Shown here: piece by piece, positions 31,848 to 39,546 of the stretch
Layout of the letters: every line of letters begins with the position of its first letter
Numbering within the stretch: position 1 is the first letter of the stretch
From: Kitasatospora mediocidica KCTC 9733
GTDB lineage: Bacteria; Actinomycetota; Actinomycetes; Streptomycetales; Streptomycetaceae
Assembly: GCF_000744225.1 (NCBI RefSeq)
Contig: NZ_JQLN01000001.1
Location: forward strand, 953,753 to 1,017,752
Length of the DNA: 64,000 bases
Direction: 5' to 3'
The notes under the pieces: model-generated
The model's input: only the letters and a program-made list of their open reading frames with translations
What the model was told of the DNA's origin: nothing
Databases searched by the model: none
Made by a program: the position numbers and the translations under genes

Positions 31848-32288
31848 GTGTTCAAGGGCTTCCGCAGCTTTCTGCTGCGCGGAAACGTAGTAGACCTGGC
31901 CGTCGGTATCGTCATCGGTGCGGCCTTCACCGCCGTCGTCACCGGCTTCGTCACGGCGTTCCTGACGCCACTGATCGGCGTCGCGACCGGCACCATCGGC
32001 GACTTCACCCAGAAGACCTTCGAGGTCGGCGGCACCGCGTTCCCCTACGGCGCGTTCCTCAACGCGCTGATCAGCTTCCTGCTGATCGCCGCGGTGATCT
32101 ACTTCGTGGTCGTGGTGCCGGTCGGCAAGCTGCAGGCCCGCTTCGAGCCGAAGGCCTCCGAGCAGCCCAAGACCGACTGCCCCGAGTGCCTGAGCCGCAT
32201 TCCGGCCGCGGCCGTCCGCTGCTCGTTCTGCACCTCCGAGCTGACGCCGCTGCCGGGCTTCCCCGCGCAGGCGCTGCAGAACAGCTGA
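31848..32288 (+). CDS. mscL: Large-conductance mechanosensitive channel with C-terminal zinc ribbon
   Basis: A 146-residue MscL: the N-terminal amphipathic helix MFKGFRSFLLRGN, TM1 (VVDLAVGIVIGAAFTAVV, about 14-31), a short external loop, and TM2 (FLNALISFLLIAAVIYFVVV, about 70-89). MscL opens under membrane tension to release solutes during osmotic downshock. The tail is unusual in carrying CPEC and CSFC (Cys 111, 114, 125, 128), a zinc-ribbon-like module in place of the usual helical bundle. GTG 31848 has GGAG about 10 nt upstream. A strong terminator lies 110 bp downstream. Confidence 0.93.
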   Translation: MFKGFRSFLLRGNVVDLAVGIVIGAAFTAVVTGFVTAFLTPLIGVATGTIGDFTQKTFEVGGTAFPYGAFLNALISFLLIAAVIYFVVVVPVGKLQARFEPKASEQPKTDCPECLSRIPAAAVRCSFCTSELTPLPGFPAQALQNS

Positions 32289-32591
32289 CCCTCACGGCTT
32301 CGAGGACGTGGCACCCGACCTGGCGGATCATCCAAAGAGATCGCCCCGGACACGACAGAGCGGTGCCGTGGTCGGTGATGAGGCCAGCTTAGGCCACCGT
32401 GAGCCCCCCGAAACCCGGGGGGCTCACCCCTGCTCGGCGTCCGAACAGCAGCCGAACGGCCGGAAAACGTCCGCGATATGCCCGATATTTCGTCATTCAG
32501 GGCCTTTGCGCGAGCGAAGACTGTGTAAACACTCGAACTACCCCCCTCCCACACTCCTCAGGTGGCACATTCTGGGCTTACGGTATGCCCC
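32289..32591. other. Intergenic region after mscL
   Basis: A 303-bp gap with the terminator at 32399-32427 and a short GTGT-AA-ACAC dyad at 32523-32532 in a relatively AT-rich stretch that probably holds the promoter of the Gln-rich protein gene. I see no convincing -35/-10 pair and no gene. Confidence 0.4.
32399..32427 (+). terminator. Hairpin terminator downstream of mscL
   Basis: GTGAGCCCCCCG (32399-32410), 5-nt loop, CGGGGGGCTCAC (32416-32427): a perfect 12-bp stem. No T-run follows, as is common in streptomycetes. Confidence 0.65.
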
Positions 32592-33248
32592 ATGACCTCG
32601 CCCCGCTCCTACGACGGAGTCGGCTACTACGCTCCGTCCTTTTCGTCGGGCACGCCCATCTACGACAGCTTGGTCGCAGAGCGCGGAGTCCCCCAGATCG
32701 CGCCGATCAACGTGCCGGCGGCACTGCCCCCGGCCCCCTACCAACCCGCCCCGGGCTTCGGCTCGGCGCTGGAGAGCACCAGCCTGCTGCCGGCCCTGCC
32801 GCCGGCCCGGCTCGCTCTGGGCCCGGGTACGAGCACCGGCAGTAGCTATCCGGCTCCTTCGTACGCCACGCCGCAGCCCCCGGTGCCCGGTTACGGCGGC
32901 CAGCCGTACCTGCCCGGTCCGCGCGTGCCCGCCCAACCGGTGCAGCAGGGCTACCCCTCGCCGCAGCCGTGGGACACCCAGGGCGGCTTCCGGCCCTCGC
33001 CGCCGGCCCCGGTGGCGCCCGTGCGCCCGGTGCCGCCGGCGCAGTTCTTCCAGCAGCCCGGCCAGCAGGCCACGCAGCAGGGCATGGCCCAGCAGCCGGC
33101 GCAACAGAATTACGCGCAGGGGCAGTTCGGCCAGAGCCAATTCGGCCAGGGGCAGTTCGGGCAGGGGCAGTTCAACCAGCAGGGCCAGCAGGGCTATCAG
33201 CAGCAGTACGGCCAGCAGGCGCCGCCTCAACAGGGGCAGGCTTACTGA
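32592..33248 (+). CDS. Pro/Gln-rich low-complexity protein (DUF6643-type)
   Basis: A 218-residue protein. The N-terminus is ordered-looking (MTSPRSYDGVGYYAPSFSSG, then TPIYDSLVAERGVPQIAPI, about 21-39) and resembles a streptomycete family I recall as DUF6643. The middle is Pro-rich. The last 60 residues are Gln/Gly/Phe-rich with repeated GQFGQ units and QQ runs, a prion-like composition. No signal peptide or membrane helix is seen. Function unknown; a structural or condensate-forming role is speculation. ATG 32592 is the first codon of the conserved part; an upstream frame to 32562 lacks support. Confidence 0.7.
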   Translation: MTSPRSYDGVGYYAPSFSSGTPIYDSLVAERGVPQIAPINVPAALPPAPYQPAPGFGSALESTSLLPALPPARLALGPGTSTGSSYPAPSYATPQPPVPGYGGQPYLPGPRVPAQPVQQGYPSPQPWDTQGGFRPSPPAPVAPVRPVPPAQFFQQPGQQATQQGMAQQPAQQNYAQGQFGQSQFGQGQFGQGQFNQQGQQGYQQQYGQQAPPQQGQAY

Positions 33249-33325
33249 CCGAAGGATCCAGGGGGGATTTTCGGTCATCCACGGGCCGTTCGGAGCACCG
33301 CAGCGCGGTGTCCCGGACGGCCCGT
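33246..33325 (+). terminator. Hairpins after the Gln-rich protein gene
   Basis: TGACCGAA (33246-33253) pairs with TTCGGTCA (33270-33277), starting at the stop codon. ACGGGCCGT (33281-33289) pairs with ACGGCCCGT (33317-33325), with inner pairing CACCGC/GCGGTG. The second is a strong terminator-like stem. Confidence 0.55.
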
Positions 33326-33377
33326 GCGCATACCCCCGTCCGTGGGCGCACCGGGCGGAGCCTGGCAGGATGGCGCT

Positions 33378-34247
33378 ATGCCTCTCCTCACCGGTCTGCA
33401 CCGCTACCCCGTCAAGTCGATGTACCGGCAGAGCCCGGCCAGCGCGACCGTCGAGCCATGGGGTCTCAGCGGCGACCGGCGCTGGATGCTGGCCGGCCAG
33501 GACGGCAAGGCGATCACCCAGCGCGACGCCCCCGCGCTGAGCCGCTTCCGCACCGAACTGGACGAGGACGGCGCGCTCCTGGTGACCTCCCCCGAGGGTG
33601 ACCGGCTGCGGGTCCCGGCCCCGGCCGGCTCGGCGAGCCCCGCCGTGGGCGACATCTTCGGCTCCCGGTTCGCCGCCGCCGAGGCCGAGGAGAAGGCCCA
33701 CCTCTGGTTCGCCGAGCACCTCCCGCAAGACCTGGGGCCCGTCCGCCTGCTGCACCTGGACGACCCGCTGGCCCGGCCGGTCAACGAGCGCTTCTGCACC
33801 CCCGGGGACACCGTCAGCATGGCCGACGGGTTCCCGCTGCTGGCCACCACGACGGCCTCGCTGGCCTCGCTCAACGACTGGATGACCGCCAAGGGCGCGA
33901 CCGCCCTGCCGATGGAGCGGTTCCGCCCCAACCTGGTGGTCGACGGCGTCGAGGCCTGGGAGGAGGACGGCTGGCGGCGGGTCCGGATAGGCGAGCTGAC
34001 CTTCCGGGCCGTCAAACTCTGCGGCCGCTGCGTGGTCACCACCACCGACCAGGAGACCGGCGAGCGCCAGGGCCCGGAGCCGCTCACCTCGCTGGCCGCC
34101 CACCACCGGCTGGACAAGAAGGCCGCCTTCGGCGTCAACCTGATCCCCGAACGCCCCGCCGGGGTGAGCGGCGACGTCCTGGGCACCGTCCGGCTGGGCG
34201 ACCTGGTCACCGTGCTGGAGCGCGGGGAACGACTGCCCGCCGCCTAG
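33378..34247 (+). CDS. MOSC-domain protein (YcbX/mARC-like)
   Basis: A 289-residue protein: an N-terminal beta-barrel LHRYPVKSMYRQSP with GLSGDRRWMLAG (about 28-39), then a MOSC domain with MERFRPNLVVDG (about 178-189) and the CGRCVVTTTDQETG motif (about 215-228), whose Cys ligates molybdenum in relatives. mARC and YcbX proteins reduce N-hydroxylated compounds using molybdenum cofactor. A separate electron-donor domain is not fused here. ATG 33378 opens directly on the family N-terminus. Confidence 0.85.
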   Translation: MPLLTGLHRYPVKSMYRQSPASATVEPWGLSGDRRWMLAGQDGKAITQRDAPALSRFRTELDEDGALLVTSPEGDRLRVPAPAGSASPAVGDIFGSRFAAAEAEEKAHLWFAEHLPQDLGPVRLLHLDDPLARPVNERFCTPGDTVSMADGFPLLATTTASLASLNDWMTAKGATALPMERFRPNLVVDGVEAWEEDGWRRVRIGELTFRAVKLCGRCVVTTTDQETGERQGPEPLTSLAAHHRLDKKAAFGVNLIPERPAGVSGDVLGTVRLGDLVTVLERGERLPAA

Positions 34248-34270
34248 CGTCTTCAGGAGAACGACTGGGC

Positions 34271-34342
34271 GACCGGCCGGGAGATCAGCTGGGAGATCGA
34301 CCGAGCGATCGACCGGGAGATCGGCTGGGAGATCGGCTGGCA
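34271..34342. repeat. 12-bp tandem repeat array
   Basis: Six degenerate 12-bp units of the form GATCGRCYGGGA between the MOSC gene and the beta-helix/AAA gene. The plus-strand frame does not continue into either gene, so it is intergenic. It may be slippage DNA or a multi-site binding array. Confidence 0.7.
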
Positions 34343-34424
34343 CGACGGCCTCGCCGAGCGCGCTACGGTGGGCCGACTACGGTGGCGGAGAGCGACCAGC
34401 AGAGGGCGAGGGCGACAGAGCGTC

Positions 34425-36815
34425 ATGGGTGAGCACAGGGTCCGGGTCACGCAGGACAGCGGCTCGCGCTGGCGGCGCCGCGCCGGGGAGTACGAGACGC
34501 TGGCCGAGGCCCTCGCCGCCGCCGAACCGGGCGACACCCTCACGCTGCGCCCCGGGGTGTTCCGGGAGAACGTCGTCCTGGACAAGCCGGTGACCCTGCA
34601 GCCCGCCGAGGGCCCGGGCACCGTGCGACTGGACCCGCCCTCCGGTGTCACGCTCACCATCACCGCGGCCGCCGTCGTGCGCGACCTGCTGATCGAGGGC
34701 TACGACAGCTCGGCCGCCGCCGTCCTGATCACCGGCCCGGAGGCCGCCGCCCGGCTGACCGGCTGCCGGGTGGACACCCACTCCGCGGTCGGCATCGAGG
34801 TGGACGACCGGGCCGACCCCACGCTCACCGGCTGCACGGTGGCCAATCCGGCGGGTCTGGGCCTGCGGCTGCGGGGCGGGGCGAGCGCCGCCTTCGAGGA
34901 GTGCGAGGTCTCCGCCGCCGGACAGGCCGGACTGGCCGTCCTGGAGGGCGCGAGCGCGCGCCTCACCCGCTGCCGGCTGCACCACGCCGCCGGAGCCGGC
35001 GTGCTGCTCACCGACGCCGGCAGTCGGGCCGACCTGACGGGCTGTGAGATCTACGAGATCCGCGGCAGCGGGGTGCAGGCGGAGGCCAAGGCGGCCGGCC
35101 GGCTGACCGAGTGTGAGATCCACCGGGTCACCGGCAACGGCCTGACCCTGGACACCGAAGCCGAACTGACCCTGGTCGGCTCCCGGTTGCACGATCTGCC
35201 GGAGAACGCCGCCGATCTTCGCGGCCGTTCGCTGCTGACGCTGGAACAGACCAACATCCGGGCGTTCGGCCGCGGCGCGCTCTCGGTCTGGGACCCGGGC
35301 ACCCGGGTCGAGGCCACCGGGTGCGAGATCGAGGACAGCACCGGGGACTACCCGGCGATCTGGGTCAGCGACGGCGCGCAGCTCACGCTGGCCGACTGCT
35401 CGCTGCACGACCTGCCCGACGCGCTCTTCGTGCTGGACCGCGACTCCCGGGCCACCGTGACGGACACCTCGTTCAGCCGGATCCGCAGCTCGGCGGTCTC
35501 GGTCAGCTCGGGCGCCTCGGTCGCGCTGGAACGCTGCCGGGTCCAGCAGGCCGGGACCGGGATGTGGTTCCGCGACCACGGCAGCGGCGGGCTGCTGACG
35601 GGCTGTGAGATCTCCGACGTGGCGACCGGGGTGATCGTCACCAAGGGTGCCGACCCGGTGCTGCGCGACTGTGTGGTGCGCGGCAGCGCGGAGGCCGCGG
35701 TGTACGTCTCGGCGCAGGGGCGCGGCAGCTTCGAGGACTGCCGGGTGACCCAGGGCAACGGCTTCGGCTTCCACATCATCGACGGCTGCCGCAGCGCGCT
35801 GACCCGCTGCCGGGCCGAGCAGAACGCCCGCGCCGGCTTCGAGTTCTCCGAGCCGGGCCCGGTGGTGGAGGCCTGCACCTCGGACGACATCGCGCCGAGC
35901 GCGCCGCCGCCCGAGACCGTCCCGGCGCCGCGCACGGCCCAGCTGACCAGCGCCCCCGCACTCGCACCGCTGGCGCAGATCGCGCCGATCCCGGACTGCC
36001 GCCCGGCCGACGAGGCGCTGGCCGAGCTGGACGCGCTGATCGGCCTGGCCACCGTGAAGCAGGAGGTGCGCACCCTGATCGACCTGATCGCGGTCGGCCG
36101 CCGCCGCCGGCAGGCCGGGCTCAAGGCGCCCTCGCTGCGCCGGCACCTGGTCTTCACCGGCTCCCCCGGCACCGGCAAGACCACGGTGGCCCGGCTCTAC
36201 GGCGAGATCCTCGCCTCACTGGGCGTGCTGCAGCGCGGCCACCTGGTCGAGGTGGCCCGGGTCGACCTGGTCGGCGAGCACATCGGCTCCACCGCGATCC
36301 GCACCCAGGCCGCGTTCGACCAGGCCAGGGGCGGTGTGCTCTTCATCGACGAGGCCTACGCGCTGGCCCCCGAGGACGGCGCCAGGGACTTCGGCCGGGA
36401 GGCGATCGACACCCTGGTCAAGCTGATGGAGGACCACCGCGACGAGGTCGTGGTGATCGTGGCCGGCTACACCGCCGAGATGGCGCGCTTCCTCTCCGCC
36501 AACCCCGGTGTCTCCTCGCGCTTCTCACGCACCGTCGCCTTCCCCGACTACTCGGACGCCGAGCTGCTGGAGATCGCCCGCACCCAGTGCGTGGAGCACG
36601 AGTACGAGCTCGCGGAGTCGACCGCGGAGGCGCTGCTGGGCCACTTCTCCACGCTGCACCGAGGGCCCAACTTCGGCAACGGGCGCACCGCCCGCCAGGT
36701 CTTCGAGACCATGGTGGAGCGGCACGCGATGCGGGTGGCCCAGCTGCCGGACCCCTCCACGCAGGACCTCCAACTGCTGGTTCCGGCCGATCTTCCGCTG
36801 CCCAGGAACTCCTGA
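34425..36815 (+). CDS. Right-handed beta-helix / AAA+ ATPase fusion (CbxX/EccA-like)
   Basis: A 796-residue fusion. Residues about 20-490 are a right-handed parallel beta-helix: regular 20-25-residue coils with L-T-G-C or L-x-x-C patterns (RLTGCRVDTHSAVGIEV, TLTGCTVANPAGLGL). A linker of Pro/Ala follows. Residues about 540-790 are a CbxX/CfqX-type AAA+ domain: GSPGTGKTT (Walker A, about 578-586), VLFIDEAYAL (Walker B, about 637-646) and a SRFSRTVAFPDYS arginine region. The group includes EccA of type VII secretion and SpoVK. No secretion genes are adjacent. The helix probably recognises a surface or partner protein that the ATPase remodels. ATG 34425 precedes the first coil. Confidence 0.85.
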   Translation: MGEHRVRVTQDSGSRWRRRAGEYETLAEALAAAEPGDTLTLRPGVFRENVVLDKPVTLQPAEGPGTVRLDPPSGVTLTITAAAVVRDLLIEGYDSSAAAVLITGPEAAARLTGCRVDTHSAVGIEVDDRADPTLTGCTVANPAGLGLRLRGGASAAFEECEVSAAGQAGLAVLEGASARLTRCRLHHAAGAGVLLTDAGSRADLTGCEIYEIRGSGVQAEAKAAGRLTECEIHRVTGNGLTLDTEAELTLVGSRLHDLPENAADLRGRSLLTLEQTNIRAFGRGALSVWDPGTRVEATGCEIEDSTGDYPAIWVSDGAQLTLADCSLHDLPDALFVLDRDSRATVTDTSFSRIRSSAVSVSSGASVALERCRVQQAGTGMWFRDHGSGGLLTGCEISDVATGVIVTKGADPVLRDCVVRGSAEAAVYVSAQGRGSFEDCRVTQGNGFGFHIIDGCRSALTRCRAEQNARAGFEFSEPGPVVEACTSDDIAPSAPPPETVPAPRTAQLTSAPALAPLAQIAPIPDCRPADEALAELDALIGLATVKQEVRTLIDLIAVGRRRRQAGLKAPSLRRHLVFTGSPGTGKTTVARLYGEILASLGVLQRGHLVEVARVDLVGEHIGSTAIRTQAAFDQARGGVLFIDEAYALAPEDGARDFGREAIDTLVKLMEDHRDEVVVIVAGYTAEMARFLSANPGVSSRFSRTVAFPDYSDAELLEIARTQCVEHEYELAESTAEALLGHFSTLHRGPNFGNGRTARQVFETMVERHAMRVAQLPDPSTQDLQLLVPADLPLPRNS

Positions 36816-36820
36816 CCGGC

Positions 36821-36842
36821 GCCGCCGCGTTGGATCGGCGGC
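36821..36842 (+). terminator. Hairpin after the AAA gene
   Basis: GCCGCCG (36821-36827) pairs with CGGCGGC (36836-36842), six bases after the stop. Confidence 0.45.
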
Positions 36843-36954
36843 CCGGCCGGCCACCGGATCCGCCCCGCGATCTCCGTCCGAGTGGCCCGATGCCCGGTCC
36901 GGGCGTGGCAGGATGGGCTGAACGGTTGGATCACTGAGAGGCGGGGCGGCGTAC

Positions 36955-37758
36955 GTGGCCGACAACAGCAACCTGCTAGCCGAGCAGCGCCGGGCGATGA
37001 TCCTGGACGAGGTGCGCCGGCGCGGTGGCGTGCGGGTCAACGAACTGACCCGGCGGCTGAACGTCTCGGACATGACGATCCGCAGGGACCTCGACGCGCT
37101 GGCCAAGATCGGCGCGATCGAGAAGGTGCACGGCGGGGCGGTGCCGGTCGAGGAGGCCCGCACCCACGAGCCCGGCTTCGAGGCGAAGTCCTCGCTGGAG
37201 CTGTCCGCCAAGGAGGAGATCGCCCGCGCGGCGGCCGCCCTGGTGACGCCCGGCAGCGCGATCGCGCTCTCCGGCGGCACCACGACGTTCGCGCTGGCCC
37301 AGCACCTCACCCAGGTGGCACAGCTGACCGTGGTGACCAACTCGGTCCGGGTCGCCGACGTCTTCGAACGCGCCAAGGCGCTGGGCGAGGGCGCGGGCAG
37401 CACCGTGGTGCTGACCGGCGGTGTCCGGACGCCGTCCGACTCGCTGGTCGGGCCGGTCGCGGACCGGGCGATCCGCTCGCTCCACTTCGACCTGCTCTTC
37501 CTGGGCACCCACGGCCTCTCCCCGGAGGCCGGGCTCTCCACCCCGAACCTCGCCGAGGCGGAGACCAACCGGAACTTCGTGGCCTCCGCCCGCCGGGTCG
37601 TGGTCGTCGCCGACCACACCAAGTGGGCCACCGTGGGTCTGTCCACCTTCGCCGAGCTGGCCGAGGTGGACACCTGGGTGACCGACGCGATGCTCCCGGC
37701 CGAGGCCGCCGAGACCGCGCGCGAGTACGTCCGCGAGCTGGTGCTGGCCGGCGCCTGA
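36955..37758 (+). CDS. DeoR/GlpR-family transcriptional regulator
   Basis: A 267-residue repressor: the N-terminal winged helix with MILDEVRRRGGVRVNELTRR and the recognition helix DMTIRRDLDALAKIG (about 39-53), then KVHGGAV, a DeoR hallmark. The C-terminal sensor domain has ALSGGTTTFALAQ (about 101-113), LTGGVR and SLVGPVA, which bind phosphorylated sugars in relatives. GTG 36955 has GAGAGGCGG upstream. No sugar operon is adjacent, so the target may be distant. Confidence 0.9.
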   Translation: MADNSNLLAEQRRAMILDEVRRRGGVRVNELTRRLNVSDMTIRRDLDALAKIGAIEKVHGGAVPVEEARTHEPGFEAKSSLELSAKEEIARAAAALVTPGSAIALSGGTTTFALAQHLTQVAQLTVVTNSVRVADVFERAKALGEGAGSTVVLTGGVRTPSDSLVGPVADRAIRSLHFDLLFLGTHGLSPEAGLSTPNLAEAETNRNFVASARRVVVVADHTKWATVGLSTFAELAEVDTWVTDAMLPAEAAETAREYVRELVLAGA

Positions 37759-37768
37759 GCCGCGCGGA

Positions 37769-38263
37769 TCAGGCCGGCGTCGCCGCGTAGTACCTGAGCT
37801 CCTCGTCCTCGTGCGTGAAGGCCATTCCGGCGGCCAGCATCACGCGCTGGGAGGGGAGGTTGGTGTGCTCGGTGTCGCCCAGCAGCCGGCTCACGCCCCA
37901 CCCGGCGGCGGCCGCGAGGATGCCGCGGACGGCCTCGGTCGCGTAGCCCTGGCCGCGCGCCGACTCGGCCAGGCCGTAGCCGATCGCGACCGAGCCGTCC
38001 TCGTCGGGGGCGCCGTGGAAGCCGATCCCGCCGATCGCGAGGCCGTCGGAGCGGCGGCGGATCTCGTAGCCGCCGAAGGGGTGGGTGTCGCCGCCGGCCA
38101 GCGCGTGGCCCTTGAGGAACATCCGGGCGCCGACCCGCTCGCCCTGGGCCGGGTAGTCGGCGGCCCAGCGGTCGTCCGGGCCGGCCTCGCCCGCCGCGAC
38201 CCGCTCCGCCTCGGCGATGGTGAGGGGGTGCAGGATCAAACGCTCTGTCAGAAGATCATTCAT
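37769..38263 (-). CDS. GNAT-family N-acetyltransferase (RimJ/RimL-like)
   Basis: A 164-residue GNAT enzyme: ERLILHPLTIAEAERV at the N-terminus, AIGGIGFHGAPDEDGSVAIGYGL (over about 76-98), the acetyl-CoA-binding SARGQGYATEAVRGILAAA (about 100-118) and NLPSQRVMLAAGMAF. The substrate is unknown: an N-terminal amine, an amino acid or a drug. ATG 38263 is preferred. An inverted repeat CTCTGTCA/TGACAGAG straddles the start region. The convergent DeoR gene ends 10 bp away. Confidence 0.85.
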   Translation of the reverse strand: MNDLLTERLILHPLTIAEAERVAAGEAGPDDRWAADYPAQGERVGARMFLKGHALAGGDTHPFGGYEIRRRSDGLAIGGIGFHGAPDEDGSVAIGYGLAESARGQGYATEAVRGILAAAAGWGVSRLLGDTEHTNLPSQRVMLAAGMAFTHEDEELRYYAATPA

Positions 38264-38270
38264 GACAGAG
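38243..38270. promoter_or_regulatory. Inverted repeat spanning a start codon
   Basis: CTCTGTCA (38243-38250) and TGACAGAG (38263-38270), 12 bp apart, covering the GNAT start codon. It could act as an operator or sequester the translation start. Confidence 0.4.
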
Positions 38271-38285
38271 TGACTATCACATCGC

Positions 38286-38329
38286 TTACTTCGCAGGCCA
38301 GATCCCGTTACCTCGCAGGCCAGCTCCCG
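38286..38329. repeat. 22-bp tandem duplication across a stop codon
   Basis: Units 38286-38307 and 38308-38329 differ at only 2 of 22 positions. The second holds the last codons and TAA of the PLP-enzyme gene on the minus strand; the first is an untranslated copy just downstream. Confidence 0.75.
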
Positions 38330-39408
38330 TCGGCCAGGAACGCCTCCAGCTCCGCCCGGCAGGGCGCGATGTCCAGACCCTGCGCGGCCAGCCACTCGTC
38401 CGAGTAGTACTTGTCGAGATACCGGTCGCCCGGGTCGCAGATCAGCGTGACCACGCTGCCGTGCTCACCCGCGGCCCGCATCTGCGCGACGATCTTCAGC
38501 GCACTCCACAGGCCGGTCCCGCTGGAGGCGCCCGCCTTCTTGCCGAGCACGTTCTCCAGCACCCGCATGGCGGCGATCGAGGCGGCGTCGGGGACCTTCA
38601 TCATCCGGTCGATCGCGCCCGGCACGAAGCTCGGCTCCATCCGCTGCCGCCCGATCCCCTCGATCCGCGAGCCGCGCTCGGAGGTGGCCTGCGGGTCGTG
38701 CCGCAGCCAGCCGTCGAAGAAGACCGAGTTCTCCGGGTCGGCGACACAGATCCGGGTGTCGAACTGCTGGTAGTGGACATAGCGGGCGATGGTGGCCGAC
38801 GTGCCGCCGGTCCCGGCCGTGGCGACGATCCAGGCGGGCTCGGGGTGCGGCTCGCGGCGCAGCTGGGCGAAGATCGACTCCGCGATGTTGTTGTTGCCGC
38901 GCCAGTCGGTGGCCCGCTCGGCATAGGTGAACTGGTCCATGTAGTGCCCGCCGGTCTCCGCGGCGAGCCGCATCGAGACCTCGTACACCTCACAGGGATC
39001 GTCCACCAGGTGACAGCTGCCGCCGTGGAACTCGATCAGGTCGATCTTCGCCTGACTCGTCGACTTGGCCATCACCGCGATGAACGGCACCCCGACCAGC
39101 GCCGCGAAGTACGCCTCCGACACGGCGGTGGAACCACTGGACGCCTCGATCACCGGCTTGCCGGGACGGATCCACCCGTTGCACAGCCCGTAGAGGAAGA
39201 GCGAACGGGCCAACCGGTGCTTGAGACTGCCGGTCGGGTGGGTCGACTCGTCCTTCAGATAGAGGTCGATGCCCCAGGCCTCGGGAAGCGGGAAGCGCAG
39301 CAGGTGCGTGTCGGCCGAGCGGTTGGCGTCGGCCTGCACCTTGCGGACGGCCTCCTTGAGCCAGGCACGGTAGGCGGCATCGGTACGGTCCACATCCACG
39401 GTTTCCAT
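38308..39408 (-). CDS. PLP-dependent cysteine synthase-like enzyme (Cds1-like)
   Basis: A 366-residue fold-type II PLP enzyme: the Lys-bearing [20 protein letters not shown] segment (about 53-72), [20 protein letters not shown] (about 90-109), an [15 protein letters not shown] glycine loop (about 196-210) and a C-terminal [21 protein letters not shown]. Length and motifs resemble mycobacterial Cds1, an L-cysteine desulfhydrase giving sulfide, pyruvate and ammonia; cystathionine-type beta-replacement is an alternative. ATG 39408 is used. An out-of-frame ATG lies 8 bp upstream and no clear ribosome site is seen, so translation may be leaderless or weak. Upstream sits a 9-bp tandem repeat. Confidence 0.83.
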   Translation of the reverse strand: METVDVDRTDAAYRAWLKEAVRKVQADANRSADTHLLRFPLPEAWGIDLYLKDESTHPTGSLKHRLARSLFLYGLCNGWIRPGKPVIEASSGSTAVSEAYFAALVGVPFIAVMAKSTSQAKIDLIEFHGGSCHLVDDPCEVYEVSMRLAAETGGHYMDQFTYAERATDWRGNNNIAESIFAQLRREPHPEPAWIVATAGTGGTSATIARYVHYQQFDTRICVADPENSVFFDGWLRHDPQATSERGSRIEGIGRQRMEPSFVPGAIDRMMKVPDAASIAAMRVLENVLGKKAGASSGTGLWSALKIVAQMRAAGEHGSVVTLICDPGDRYLDKYYSDEWLAAQGLDIAPCRAELEAFLADGSWPAR

Positions 39409-39422
39409 GAACTCATGGTAAT

Positions 39423-39440
39423 CGATAACTACGATAAGTA
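39423..39440. promoter_or_regulatory. Tandem 9-mers upstream of the Cds1-like gene
   Basis: CGATAACTA and CGATAAGTA abut in an unusually AT-rich stretch 15-32 bp before the Cds1-like ATG, in the promoter zone. Likely a regulator site overlapping the -10. Confidence 0.4.
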
Positions 39441-39546
39441 ACTTTAACCGTAGCTCCAGCCTCCGCTTATCGCCGCCCGGCCCAGGGGTCGCACCGACGG
39501 GGGTCCGTCAGCATCCGGCTCACCGGCCTCACCCGGCTCACTCGGC

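Noticed and set aside
34377..36146. A 589-codon minus-strand frame opposite the beta-helix/AAA gene
   Set aside because: Antisense composition artefact. The plus-strand frame carries clear beta-helix and Walker motifs.
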